Assembly (NCBI GenBank): GCA_964036665.1
Contig: OZ038530.1
Coordinates: 6,586,501 to 6,650,500, forward strand
Direction: 5' to 3'
Origin: Gordius sp. MW1
Lineage: Eukaryota > Nematomorpha > Gordioida > Gordea > Gordiidae
Length of the DNA stretch: 64,000 bases
The notes under the pieces were generated by a model that saw nothing but the letters and a program-made list of their open reading frames with translations, was not told the origin of the DNA and made no database searches. Below are positions 22,614 to 34,734 of this stretch, piece by piece (position 1 is the first letter of the stretch; each line of letters begins with the position of its first letter). Made by a program: the position numbers and the translations under genes.

Positions 22614-23516
22614 TTAACAACACCCTTAAAATGAGTTTTGATGAAGTACTAGCTACCACTAAAGTGTTTCCTAATATCGCAACATCTATATAACCCTGTC
22701 TGATGAGAAGATATTTAAATCAGAGATTAATTAATCAAAATAATTATTTGTCTACAATGGCTAACGATTAATGGAACACCAGCGATTTCTGTGCCTGCCA
22801 AACGATTGCTTTTAAAAGCATTAGATTAAATCCTGAATCTTTTAAGAGTTTGTTATGTTTGAACTCATGGTACAACTCAATAATTCTCAAGCCATAAATC
22901 ACTTTATACATTTGTTTTGCCATTTAACCTTTCACATTATAAAGGTAAGGTTGGCAGAGGAACTCTAATCCACTCTATTTTATGTGAGATTTTGTACTAT
23001 ACTAAATATATATAAGCATAATCCTTATTAATTAGAAAATAATTTTATATACCTAAATTATTTAAAAAATGTATCAAATAAATATTTTGGGGCATAATAC
23101 GGAGTTTTACATTATAATAGAATCGTTTACATCTTAAATGTAAAATCATTTATTTTAAAATTATATCTGTGCAATTTATTGAAAATCTCAATCTCTTCAT
23201 GGCGCTGTAACGATGCTATTTTTAGTGTTTTTACAACGTTGTAATGTGACCAAATTAAATACTTATGTTTTGAATGGTGATACCAAGTATCCACGACCTT
23301 TCAGGTTCCTATAAGAATATAATAAACATGCGATAAATTCTTTAGGAAACACCTTAAATTATTTATCTATTTGCATTAATTATTTTTGCCAATGCTAATT
23401 AAGGGTCCGAGCTAGTCAGTTATGTAAATCAAAGGATTTTAAATATAAAATATGGTTCACCATTTTAGTTTTTTTGAATGTTTAGGGAAAAAATTTCGAG
23501 AATATAAAAAAATTTT
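22614..23516. other. AT-rich intergenic sequence
   Basis: No gene, repeat array or transposon end that I can support. Short frames only. Confidence 0.5.
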
Positions 23517-23673
23517 AAAAGTCAAGGCATGTTGAGATTTTTCTTCGAGACGAGACCGAGACGAGATTGATATTCTTATAATGGCACCCGAGACGAGACG
23601 AGATTTTGCATTCGACACCGAGGCCAGAAGAAGGCATTTAAGACCGGGGAGATAAGAGATCGAAACACTAGTC
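23517..23673 (-). mobile_element. Decayed hAT-type terminus with CGAGACGAGA subterminal repeats
   Basis: On the minus strand it starts TAGTGTTTCGATCTCTTATC and carries repeats of TCTCGTCTCGG type. A similar block occurs at 56752-56850 and 57985-58113. No partner end or target duplication is seen here. Classification is by resemblance to hAT ends (TAGTG start, subterminal repeats). Confidence 0.45.
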
Positions 23674-24551
23674 AAGAGTGGCTTGCTATCACAGCAAACT
23701 TAAGATATGCTGCTTGACGACTTTAGCTTTCATATTCTATAGCTTTAAGGTGTTGTCATACCTTAGTAAAAGAATATCGCAGACACTCTTCTCTTTACAA
23801 TGCTTTGAAAATAAATTTAAATATGCGAGACACAACAAAGCCATCTTGATTCATACAGCCCTTAGTCTCCTGATTCCTGGAGCTCTCGGATCCATCTTTG
23901 AAAGGAAGAATCCCTGACATTTTCTCTCTAGTCCCTTAAAAATAGCCAAATCCCTTTGATGGGATTTTACTTGTAACCACGCTTATACTTCTTCTAGTTA
24001 TACCCACGACCCTATCGCCATCTCAGAAGAACTTAAAACAATTAAATATTCAGCCCTTTTGGCATCCACTATTTTGATCTCTATTGTTGCCATATGCTCT
24101 GACATTTTCGGAACAGTCCATTTTTAAAGCAATCGTGACACGCTCCCCAAAATCTAGATATTCCACCTCCTTTTTCCTTCGACTACAACTCTGGATTCTT
24201 ATAGTACTACTTTAAAGCTTTACTGTTTTGGATTATTGTATTAAACTGTCCATATGTGACTTCGTCTTCGTACAAATTAGGTAACAAGATAAAAAAACGA
24301 TTGCCCTTTACGGAGCGTACGCCAAATTTAATTTGTCAAAAGAGCAATATGTTTGTTGAACAGTTAAATTTTTCAAGAGTGCGTGTTTTAGACAGGGTTG
24401 AATGGTTAACTAATGTAAAGTATAGTATGAACTGAAATTGCTTTAAGCTTTTTTCTTTGGATTTGTTGCTTGAAACTGAATAGGATTGATACGTCATCCA
24501 AATAAAAAATTAACGTAGGTTGAAATTGATACATACCAAACCTTTTAATAT
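23674..24551. other. Intergenic sequence without recognised feature
   Basis: A 79-codon frame (23678-23917) has no motif I know, and its flanks show no clear splice signals. I see nothing else worth annotating. Confidence 0.4.
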
Positions 24552-26290
24552 TAATTGCTATGCAATTTATGGGCTCGTTTTTGGTTGTCCGTTGTCCGTC
24601 CGTCCCTATCTATTTGCATTGGGTGGTTATAAAAATTTTTAAATTAATGCATGAGAAAGAGGTGCCCCACCCCTCATCTCTATCTCCCTCGCTGTGTTAT
24701 TTTTAAAATTAATGCATAAGAGGTGCCCCACCCCTCATCTCTATCTCCCTCGCTTTCGGGCGGGATCGGGTTTTAATTGCTATGTTAAATTAATGCATAA
24801 GTATATCTATTCCTTTTTGAATTGGGTAACATTGATATTAATTGCTATAATTACCCTATGCCCTCCACTACAAGGGCCTATGCCTCTACTGATATGGGTC
24901 CCTGTGCCCCTACAAATTGCCTCTATTAATGTGGGTTTGAACCCCGGCGAACGTTCTGAATTGCTGGTTCGATTCCTGGAGAGGGCAAAATTTTTTTTTA
25001 TTTTTTAAATTAAATTAATATATTTTTTCTGTTACTACCATTGATAATATGACTTTTTGGCCGTCCGCTTGTTCTATTATTGTTTCATTTTATTATATAA
25101 TAAACATAAATAAAAGTTGTTTACTTTTAATTGCTATGCAATTTAACTAGTTTTTGGGTTAGAATCCCGGAGTTTTTTTGACTCTTATGATTGTTCTTGT
25201 TACTATCATTGATAATAAGACTTTTTGGCCGTCCGCTGGCTGCTGACCAATGAAAAAAATGACCATTGGCCAAAATATGAATCCGAGTTTATTTTTTCGT
25301 TTTTTTTGACTATTATGATTGTTCCTGTTACTACCATTGCTATTATGACTTTTTGGCCGTCCGCTGGCTCATGACCGATGGAAAAAAATGACCGTTGGCC
25401 AAAATGTGAATCGAAATTATTTTTTCGTTTTTTTTGACTATTATGATTGTTCCTGTTCCTACCATTGCTATTATGACTTTTTGGCCGTCCGCTGGCTGCT
25501 GACCAATGGAATAAAATGACCAATGGCCAAAATGTGATTCGAAAATTTTTTTTTCGTTATTTTTTGACTATTATGAATTTATATCCACTTTTACCGTGTC
25601 CTGGCTGCTGACCAATAGAAAAAAATGACCATTGGCCAAAATGTGATTCGAAAATTTTTTTTTCGTTTTTTTTTACTCTTATGTATTTATATCCATTTTT
25701 ACCGTGTGCTGGCTGCTGACCAATGGAAAAAAATGACCATTGGCCAAAGTGAGCATCAAAATTTTTTTTCCGTTTTTTTGGCTATCATTGACTTATAGAG
25801 TATCTGTTGGTAATGACCAATGGAGAAAAAATGACCATTCGCCAAATTTTTGATTTTTTTAATTAAAAATTGTTCAAATTCAACAAAAAATTTCTCCCAA
25901 CAATTCTGCAAATTCTTAACATTGTGATGTTTTATAATATAATGTTTGTTAGACCCATAATCACTAAAGGCCATAAAAACTAATGTAATACGCAACTAGA
26001 TGCAAACACTAAATCTAACCCTAACCCTTGCTTATATTACATTTTGCCTATACTACATTTTGCCTCTAAATGGAAAATTTGTATAAATAATTAATTAATC
26101 ATTAGGCATTTAATACCCCCCTATAGGCATTCTCGCCTCTTCCCACCTTTCTCGCCCATAAATTGCATAGCAAATATGATACATTTATACGAAGTATAGA
26201 TGAGTCGTCCCCCCTTCCCTTCCCCCCTTCCCTTCTCCCCTCCCCCTTCCCACGAGGGCCGAGGGCCCGAGTTTTATTCAGAGTATCCGC
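24552..26290 (+). mobile_element. Compound repeat X with GCTATGCAATTTATGGGC ends and Pol III B-box
   Basis: GCTATGCAATTTATGGGC occurs near 24558 and, inverted, near 26160. Inside are CTCATCTCTATCTCCCTCGC repeats (24670-24760), a tRNA-like stretch with GGTTCGATTCC at 24966-24976 (Pol III B-box) followed by GGAGAGGGCA, and a 122-bp array. The right edge runs into a C-rich tract (26210-26270). Related pieces lie inverted at 32150-32345 and 34735-35853. The class is unknown; a composite containing a tRNA-derived SINE-like module is my best reading. Confidence 0.55.
25060..25830. repeat. Tandem array, about 105-124-bp units
   Basis: Units share GACTTTTTGGCCGTCCGCTGG and CTGACCAATGGAAAAAAATG followed by ACCATTGGCC. 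The clearest units begin near 25220, 25342 and 25466; later ones are shorter. Each unit contains the small hairpin CCAATGG...CCATTGG. Frames across it (25206-25523) are repeat-derived. Confidence 0.85.
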
Positions 26291-27087
26291 TTTATTTTTT
26301 TAATTCTCTTGCTATTATCGACTTATTATCATCATATCCTCATCAATATCTGCATGATCTTATCTTTTAACATGTATCATTATTGTCGTTTGAGTAATTA
26401 TTCTTTCTCCTTTCTTAAATAAGCAAATGGTGTCAGGAGTGAGATCTGATCCCACTATTCCACACATAATCTCATTTTAAAAGATTTTATCATTCTAGAT
26501 TCCTTTCTTTTAAAATTTAAACAATTTGGTTCTTTAAAAATTTAATTGTATAAATTCATATAAAACAAACAATTCTTTACACATAAAATAACCGCTTTAT
26601 CCAACTTGTAATTGTTAATTTAAAAAATCCTTTCCAAACAAGATCGAAGGAAGAAATTTTCTTTAATTGCATTATTTTAAAGCCAAGTCTAATGCAATTT
26701 AATTGCCTAACCGAGCACACAAAGTACAACGTAAAGACAGACCAACATAAAATTTGAGTTGTACTAATTTTGATAATTGAAAATTATTTAAATTGCGTTT
26801 GGAAAATATATAACATTTAAACAGGTCAACATTATACTAATGTGTCATACTAATATAGATAAGCTTGAAAATAGTAATTTCACCGCCGTTTCCTCCTACC
26901 TACATGATCAAAAACAAAGTTAAGTATCATCAAACTTCTTCTCATTTATAAATCCTAACATTTTAATCCTTTTATTAAATTAATAATTAAAGTAATAGTG
27001 TAATAATAAAACATATAATTCCATAAGTGATGATAAATCTAATACAACGTGATAAAGTAATGCAAAATATTATGCGTTATAAAATTC
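26291..27087. other. Intergenic sequence downstream of the calbindin-like gene
   Basis: AT-rich. No supported gene or mobile element. AATAAA-type signals for the minus-strand gene are too frequent in this composition to pick one. Confidence 0.4.
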
Positions 27088-30000
27088 TTATGGACCATAT
27101 TTAGTAACTCCAAGCCATAAAGCGATCTCTTCTTGTTGAAATATCCCATCTTTATTTCTGTCGCACATTTTCATCATAATTTTTTGAAATTTTTCAACCT
27201 CTTCTGCACTTTCGGTAGCATTTGCCTTAATATTTATATTGGTGTTTAGTGAGGTTTAATGAAGTGAGCTATTTTAAATTGAGCATTTTTAGCGCAAATA
27301 GAGTTGTTAAATTGCTAACTTTCTTCAAACTCCAGACGCGAGCACGCACACTGAGTTGCTTAATATGCGCGTTAGCACAATATGTGCTCGCTGTTCGGTG
27401 CACTAGGCAGAACAGTAGTCTATAAAAATGCTCGAGGGTCGAGCAGAAACTCGAGCAGATGGTAGCTGGAGTTGAAGAAAGTTAGCAATTTAACAACTCT
27501 AAGCGCAAAGTATAATTAAATAAATGGATAAAATTTATAGGTTTACGTTTATGGTTTGCAGTATATCGCGTACAAATGCCAGTAGTTCCTTTCCTGAAAT
27601 CTCACCATTTTTATCCTATTAATATATTAAACAAAACGTTAATATCTTCCCTACTAGCGCAATATTAGTAAATAGATCTTAAACTTGGCCACTTGGTTTA
27701 TAATAGAGTAAAGTGATTCTATATTTTTAAATTATTTAAAGCAATTTAAAAATTAAAAAATGATATGTGTTAATGTTGAGTCAGAAAAAAGTTATATTAG
27801 CTGATCTATCAACAGGGTACAACAAGTATTTTGCAAGCAAGAAACAAATATTATGGTAAAATATTTTTCCTGGTCACTGATATATTTATTGATTAACATG
27901 GGCGTAGCCAGGTCTTAGATTAGGTTGGGGCAAAACGTTTAAAAGTTCAATTAGAGGGGAGCAAAACATTTTTTTTCGTCATTTAAAGGGGGCGGCCGCC
28001 CCTCCTGCCCCCTGGCTACGCCCATTAAACAATATGTCATTTTGATTTAAAATCGTCATAAATTAAGATGATAAACGTATAAATTTACGCACCTTATCAT
28101 AATGGCTGAAAATTTTTGCAAACGTTCGATAACTCAAAACGTATTCATCCTTTCAACATACAAAACAATAAATTATGTAAAAGTAATATTACCCGGAACT
28201 TTGATAAAATTAAATGAAAGCTCGAGACAAGATTGTGGAATTAATAAAGAAAAAAATCAATATCAGTTGCTGCATTAAATGAGACTATGATTAACTTTTT
28301 TGATTTTAAAAGCCTTTTATATTATTTGACATTTTTAGGTTGAAGAAAATGTCTATATTTTAGACTACATCGCTAAACAAAATTCATTGATTTAAATTTG
28401 TTGAATTAACATTAAAATCATAAAGACAAACTTATTTTATAATATGGCATTCGCGCCAACATTATGTCACTCAAATATGATTAAATTTATATAGCATTAA
28501 TTATATTTAAACCTAAATTTTTTTTTTGTTAATAATTACACTCATATATATATAACTATTTAACTGAATTGGTATTGCCTTAGAAAATTCCTAAGCTTAT
28601 AATGGCCAAAATTGTTTTATAAAAATCTAGGTCAATTTGAATTAGAAATATGACATATTAGATATATTCCCTTGAAAAATAATACAATATATATCTAAGG
28701 AATAAACTTAAGTGTTACCTTGAATTTAAGAAGGTAATTCTCCTCTGGAGATATAATTCTAAACAAATTTATTAAATTTACATTAAGATTACCGTGACAT
28801 TTCCTTAAAACTCAAAACTCCATCTCCATTTTTGTCATATAAGTCTATCTAAAAACATTTTAAAATGAGATTTATTTAAAAAGGTGATACTAGCGCTTGG
28901 GAATATTCTGAGAGTTTGTCATCATGGATAGATTTTTGTTTTAACAAAAAAAGGTATCTCAGAAAGTTCTGATTTCAATAAGTTTACGAAAATATATAAT
29001 TAATAACCTTGACTTCTCCCGTTTCAAGAGTAGCTTTTCCATCGGCAAATCGGAGCCAGGCCTTAAATTTATATTTAATTTTATTTTAGTTATACTTTGA
29101 CAAAATCATAGCCATCCATCAAAGGTTCCTCATACCGTATCAAAGCCAAAAAGTTTTCTTCAGGCTCTAAAATTTGAGCCATCTTTATTGTTAATAAATT
29201 GGAAGAAAAATTAATATTTATGCTCAATTAATGACGAAATTAGTAATATCTTAAAACGTACTACTACCAAAATTTAATGCTTATCTTTCCTAAAAGTTTA
29301 AAAAAGATAATAAAATTATTAACTCTAAATTTTTTTGAATTAGATTAAGTAAATTACACATATCTCAATACCTCAGCTATTTCAATTCTACCGTCTTTGT
29401 TCAGATCAAATTCGTGCATAAACTCTTCTTGCAGATTTTTAAGTTCCTTGTCATTGATTTTCTAATACAATTAAGATCTTATTAATTAAGGTATAAAATA
29501 TAATAACTCAATAATTTAAATAGTTAATCCCAAAATATAAACATTATATAAGCTTCATTATTAATATTAGCATACAATCAATAATTTAAGGTTTATTTCA
29601 TTTACTTAATCATATATTTCTGAAATTTAAGATACAAATGTAAAAAATATAATTTTCCAGGGATTTATTGACATAAATATATTAGGCAATGAGCCATCTG
29701 TCTTATCCCAAATTGTTGTATAAATTATTATGATTCGAAGTGTAAAGCGATAACTATATTAACAACAAATTTTATCTCTAGCCCGACCTAGAGATACGAG
29801 GATAAATAATTTCAATTGCAGTACAATCATATTTAAAAAATATTCGACATTAAAAAGTAATAAATGGTTCAAACTATTTTGGAGCGATATTTTTAGCCAT
29901 GATAATTTGGTTGCTTTGGTCCCTTACCAGATCAGCCCAACCTTAAAAAAGTTACCCTAGTGTTTTTAAAACGGCATATCCGCACACATGTTTACCACAT

Positions 30001-30596
30001 AAAAAAGTAAAATCACGTGATTGTTCAAAAAGTTATTTTAAAAAATCAAATCCATGTGATTGCGTTATATATATTGATAAAAATATAAACGCGTTAGCCC
30101 CTCCTCAACAATCATAAATATCCATTTTGTTATCCATATTTAATAATTTAAAACATTTAATAAATTTACCTTTTCTTTTATGGCTCTCGTTAAAAGATCC
30201 GATAGAAAATTTTTGATTTCCTCACCTTCCAAAAAGCCATTTCCTAATTTATTAATATTTTTAATGGTCTTAATTTAAAAAGTGAAACGCAAATGTATAC
30301 AATAACTTTTAAAAAATTAATTCAAAAGCTATTTTTTTGATTAAATTTGACTGAATTAATAAATTTAATATTTAAAAATACCAATTATAAATATACCACA
30401 ATGTTTAAATCGTGTGTAAAGTTTTACTATTTTTATCGTAAACGTTCCAACAACCAGCAAATTCACTTGATGTTAATTCCTGGCAAAAGTTTCGCAATTT
30501 TTTCATCATTAGAGGATTAAGAGCACGTTTAAATAATTTTCCATGGGGTCTGAATATATAAAAGTTGTGATATTTTGATTTTGATATTATGTGCAT
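27088..30596 (-). CDS. Calbindin/calretinin-like hexa-EF-hand calcium-binding protein, eleven exons
   Basis: I assembled this gene from splice sites. Exons (plus coordinates, 5' to 3' on minus): 30428-up to 30596, 30170-30243, 29372-29461, 29096-29182, 29008-29061, 28891-28968, 28793-28848, 28719-28758, 28093-28149, 27547-27615, 27088-27225 with stop TAA. All joins keep frame. Loops: DKNRNGFLEGEE (spanning the first splice), DLNKDGRIEIAE, a degenerate third hand (FADGKATLETGE), DKNGDGVLSFKE, DKDKNGEISGKE (split), DRNKDGIFQQEE. The linkers MAQILEPEENFL and MSRIISPEENYLLKFK match the family's conserved LP-x-EENFLLKF linker. Length is about 270-300 residues, similar to animal calbindins. The start is uncertain (Met at 30596, or near 30506). 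The role would be cytosolic Ca2+ buffering or sensing. Several introns are 34-42 bp. Confidence 0.88.
27301..27499. mobile_element. 199-bp MITE in the last intron of the calbindin-like gene
   Basis: Ends GAGTTGTTAAATTGCTAACT and its inverse, with imperfect TIRs of about 34 bp. The copy at 48314-48508 has a perfect 10-bp duplication TAGGAATGGC. Here the flanks share AGCGCAAA (27291-27298 and 27502-27509). Duplications of 9-10 bp suggest a Mutator-like superfamily. The interior contains GCTCGAG and GTGCTCGC motifs. Confidence 0.8.
27897..28024. mobile_element. CATGGGCG-family MITE in a calbindin intron
   Basis: Ends CATGGGCGTAGCCAGG and CCTGGCTACGCCCA, with a GC-rich middle (GGGGGCGGCCGCCCCT). 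Both flanks read TTAA, which may be chance, because the related copy at 39363-39807 has an 8-bp duplication. It lies in the intron between exons 28093-28149 and 27547-27615. Confidence 0.8.
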
Positions 30597-31145
30597 TTTG
30601 TTTTCAGATAGTATGTTATTATATACGCATTTTAATGGTTAAATTGCTGGCAGAAGCAAGTAAGTAAAATATAATATCGATCTTAGTTTCATTTTATATA
30701 AAGAATGACGCACCTAGGGCTTTCAATATAATTATGAAAAATAGTATGAATGAAACTTAACCACTTATCATCAACATTGACGCTATAAATTCTTTTTAAA
30801 TGCTCGGCTTTACAAAAATCATTGACATGACATTGAACATACATGTAATTTCAAGGTTGTTCCATTAGTATAGTATTTCGAGGTACAATTTTAGGTCCCA
30901 TCAATATTTAATATGAAAAAGGTTCAAGGGGGAGGATGGATTTTTAAATTAGCACAAGACCAATGTGCCCTGGTTTTTACATTTATTAAGAGCCAATCTT
31001 AGTTACCATATAGTTATTTTGCCTTTTTTATTAAAAATTTCAGTGAGTGGCCGATTATTCAGCAGGGTGTCCAGCAGAGTTTAAATCTACCGTCTAAAGG
31101 CGAAACCATATTTTAATATCAATAAATAAAATATTGAACATAAAG
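30597..31145. other. Upstream region of the calbindin-like gene
   Basis: AT-rich sequence 5' of the gene on the minus strand. Further 5' exons or the promoter could lie here, but I cannot support any. Confidence 0.4.
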
Positions 31146-31960
31146 AGCTTTCGAATCCGAATCCATACGTGTAAGTTTCAAATCGAATATTTACGCTGCT
31201 AAGATTCGAAAATCCGAATCGAATCCTTAAAAAATTAAATTTTTTTAAAAAGTCTAAATTAAATAGACGAGACGCAAATATTTAGCTATTTTTATCTTAC
31301 CGCATTTTAGTTATTCTGCTAATTTAAAATTTTTCAATCTTACATAAGTTGTGGAGAATTAAAAGCACAATTAAATTAAATTATGGACTTTAATATAAAT
31401 TGCAAGACAGCCCAATAATATTTCCCGATTAAAGGCTATATGTAAAGAATTTGACCCACCAATTAATTACACATAGGCAATACTTGACATGGTAGTCAGG
31501 TGGAACAGCACATATATAATGATAGAAAAGGCTATTTTAGTAAAGCAGGCATTGAATTTGGCCTTTAAAATCCTCTTAGGAGGAATTATCCAACATTGAA
31601 TGGGAGAAAAGGTTTTTTTACAAAAACACAACCAATCGTTTAGTGGTGTAGGAAGATAATCTTGATTGTCCTACACGCCATAGTTTTTTGTTAGCCTTTA
31701 ATATTTTTATATTCAATGTGTGTATTTTTTAAATGTCTTTCAAATAAATTTTTCAAATTATATGTAAATTAAAAATTATAGCCTTTTTAATGTGTTTTTT
31801 ATTAATAAAAAAACTTAATATATATTCGAATCGATTTCGAATCCTTAATTATTTTTCGAATCGAATTTGAATCTTTATTTTAATATTCGACGAATCTCGA
31901 ATCGAATATTTTTTTGAAAAAAAATTCGAATCCGAATCGAATCGAAATCCAGAGGCGTAG
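31146..31960 (+). mobile_element. Decayed hAT element with TCGAATCCGAATC subterminal repeats
   Basis: TTCGAATCCGAATC motifs cluster near 31150-31225 and again, in quantity, at 31815-31945. Between them, 31489-31599 encodes MVVRWNSTYIMIEKAILVKQ, the VRWNSTY block of hAT transposases, followed by a stop. Clear terminal repeats and target duplication are not readable. A similar subterminal fragment lies near 49765-49850. Confidence 0.65.
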
Positions 31961-32674
31961 CGTAGTATTAAGTATTTACATATAAATTATGTGTTAGCAT
32001 ATAATTCTGTCTATGGTAGTTCCAGATGGAGCTGTCGTAGCACGGCGTGATTCTGAAGTGTCTTTTTAATTTTAGCCCAAAAGGGCCCCAAAACTTATAT
32101 TATAAAATTTTTTTATGTATTTAATTATATTTATCATATAAAAAAAACCAGGGCCTTCGGACCTGGTGGGAAGGGGGAGGGGGAAAGGGAAAAGGGGAAG
32201 GGAAGGGGGGTGGGAGATGCAGGAGGGAAGGGGGAACGAAACTCATCTATACTCCGTATAAACGTAGCATATTTGCTATGTAATTTATGGGCGAGAAAGG
32301 TGGGAAGGGGCGAGAATGCCTTTGGGGGGGGGGTATAGAATGCAAAATGATTAGTTATTTATTTTACAAATATTTAAAAAGTTAAATTTTTGTAAAACCT
32401 GCTATAAAACATTTATTAATACTTTATTTATTGAAGAATAGGTTTTCTATCATTCGTTCTTATTTATCAACTTCTAAATTAACCAAAATGACGAAAAACG
32501 CAAATAGAGGGTATGACCTTGGAAAAGCCAATAGTCATCCTTCCAAAACGTACAACTTTTAATTTAGAGTTTTTTTGATACTGTATAAATTTAAACAATT
32601 TGGTGTAGACGACCCATATTTGAATTATGACTATAGACTATATTCAAATCATGCGCATATGTATAGTATAAACA
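31961..32674. repeat. Dispersed repeats: 32025-32140 block and an inverted end of repeat X
   Basis: 32025-32140 (GTAGCACGGCGTGATTCTGA) closely matches 38205-38335. It is followed by a G-rich tract (32160-32240) and CATATTTGCTATGTAATTTA near 32268, which is the inverse of the right end of repeat X (26130-26290). The rest is AT-rich with no gene. Confidence 0.65.
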
Positions 32675-34657
32675 CATAGACTAATAGACTGCTCATCCAG
32701 TACATTCGATGTAACAATATGATTCCAAAACCATCCGCCATTTTTGTTATCTACCCTTTCAGGTCAACTGAGAAACGTCCAACTGATAAAAAACGACCTA
32801 ATCTCATCTAATCTCACCAAACTATATCACTTGATCGTTTAAGTTGTATAAAAGCTAACATATTATACAATTTATAATCTAATATACAATATTCTATTAA
32901 ATTCTTATATCTTAGATTAATATATATTGTGCCATTCTTACCTTACAAAGAAAATACAATATTATCCATTTATACTCCAATATAAAATAATCTATCACAT
33001 TCATGCATTATCTTTAAGTAGTTAAATATTGTGCTATTGATAGCTTTTTATTATGTTAACTTTTAAAGTCAATTTAAACGATGAAGTGATATAGTTTGGT
33101 AAGATTAGGTGGTTTTTTCTCAGTTGGACGTTTCCCAGTTGACTCGGATTCTCTACCTGACGAAATTTAAATACAAAGAAAAACTAATTCTAGGCAAAAC
33201 TTATTTAGAAATTAGTCTCTGACGGTAAAAAAAGTTATATTATCTTTTATTATATATGATTTTATTATTTTTTAATATTGATATCGATTAAATTTCATAA
33301 ATACTCTATTAAGGTAAATATTAATTTTTACAAGATTATGGAAATATTTATATTTATGCCTATTATTACAACATATTGACATTCTTTTGGTATTACTGAT
33401 ATTATTAGAGCATATGTCCCATTGTTCAGCTTATGGCTGCACTAATAACAAAAGGGAAAATAAGGATATTTCCTTACATAAGTAATATCTTTTTGATTGC
33501 TCTATTTTAAAGAAAATTATTTGTTAATTTTATGTATTATTCTTATTTTTTAGATTTCCTCTTTCAAACAAACCATTACTAAAATTATGGCTCCACAATG
33601 TAAAGAGGGACTTTACTCCTACCAAATCCTCAAGAGTTTCTGGGGCTCATTTTACCTCAGAATTATTTATTCCAACAGCTGCTAAATATAAGCAACTAAG
33701 AGAAGGCTCAATCCCTCCCATATTTACTCTACCACCTCACCTCCAAAAGGTAATTTATTTGACTCAATATTCATTAAACATAATATGTTAACCCTTTAAT
33801 CATAAAATCTTTTTGTAACGATAGTTATAACCTTTCTTCTAAAAGAAATTAAAAGTAAGAATATTTATTGGCTGCTTATCTTGTAATGGCCAAGATGGCA
33901 TTTCTAGAGTTGCACCTTCACAAACGTTTCCAAAAATTGTAATAAATGCTCTAGGCTATTAATTTAAGAAATTAATTCTACCAATGCTAAATATATATTC
34001 AACGAATCTCATACAATATATAATTACATCATTTTATATTTAATTTTTTTTAAATCTTATTCATGTTAGAAACCACCTTGTAAAAGAACTACACAAAACT
34101 CTTCAGCCTGCCCTCTTCAAGATATCACAAACAATCTACCCAAAAAAAGAAAAAAGAAAAAACAAACTTTAATCCCATTACAAATGGTGGAGCCTGAACA
34201 CGCAAATAATGATTTTATTGAACATGCGAAGACAGTTAATAAGTTAACTGTAATTTTTATTCTATGTATTTTTACAATCTTCTATTAGCTTTGTGATTTT
34301 TAAAAAATTTTTTTTACAAAAATATGAATTCGATTTTAAATCAATTATAGATAACGCTATAAACATTATAGCTCATCTTCCATAAATAGTGTTATTTTAT
34401 TAATTTTTAAATTTTTTTTCTATATATTATTATTTTCCATAATTTTTAATAGCCTATACAAGGTTTTTTTTTGTTAATATAGCATAAATATAAGTTTAAT
34501 AATTTTAAAAATTAACATTAAAACTTTAAATAAATAGAGGGTATATATAGATTACCATTATAACGCTTGGATAGAACTTATCGCTCGCGAGCATGCAAAT
34601 GGCTGCCAAAATTGGCATCACTTTTTTCAAGTGAATGAGCAGTCTATTTAGTCTATG
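32675..34657 (+). mobile_element. P-element-like transposon, 1983 bp, carrying a THAP gene
   Basis: Inverted ends CATAGACTAATAGACTGCTC and CATAGACTAAATAGACTGCT, each flanked by the 8-bp duplication TATAAACA (32667-32674 and 34658-34665). P elements have CA-starting inverted ends, 8-bp duplications and a transposase with an N-terminal THAP domain. This element contains a three-exon THAP gene (33414-34288) but no room for the catalytic part of a P transposase. It is best read as an internally deleted derivative. Part of 33060-33130 repeats 32760-32830 in inverted form (TCAACTGAGAAACGTCCAAC). Confidence 0.88.
33414..34288 (+). CDS. Short THAP-domain protein (about 160 aa) within the P-like element
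   Basis: Exons 33414-33481, 33554-33749 and 34070-34288; joins keep frame (introns 72 and 320 bp). The protein starts MSHCSAYGCTNNKRENK and has FPLSNKPLLKLWL and SIPPIFTLP, the THAP layout (C-X4-C, FP, W, C-X2-H, P-IF). The third zinc ligand appears replaced: VSGAHF has Ser (TCT) where Cys (TGT) is expected, one base away. After the THAP domain comes a basic PKKRKKKK, a likely nuclear signal, and a hydrophobic tail ending IFTIFY. No transposase catalytic domain follows. It could be a truncated DNA-binding protein of the element or simply a relic. Confidence 0.75.
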
Positions 34658-34734
34658 TATAAACAAGATATTAAAAATGCGAAAAAATTTTCTAATCAGA
34701 CTTTGGCATTTGGTCATTTTTTCCTTAGACGGCC

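Noticed and set aside
24694..25008. 104-codon plus-strand frame
   Set aside because: It spans low-complexity CTC repeats and the B-box module of repeat X; composition does not look protein-coding.
26005..26030. CTAACCCTAACCCT, resembling the animal telomere repeat
   Set aside because: Only two units; too short to call an interstitial telomere.
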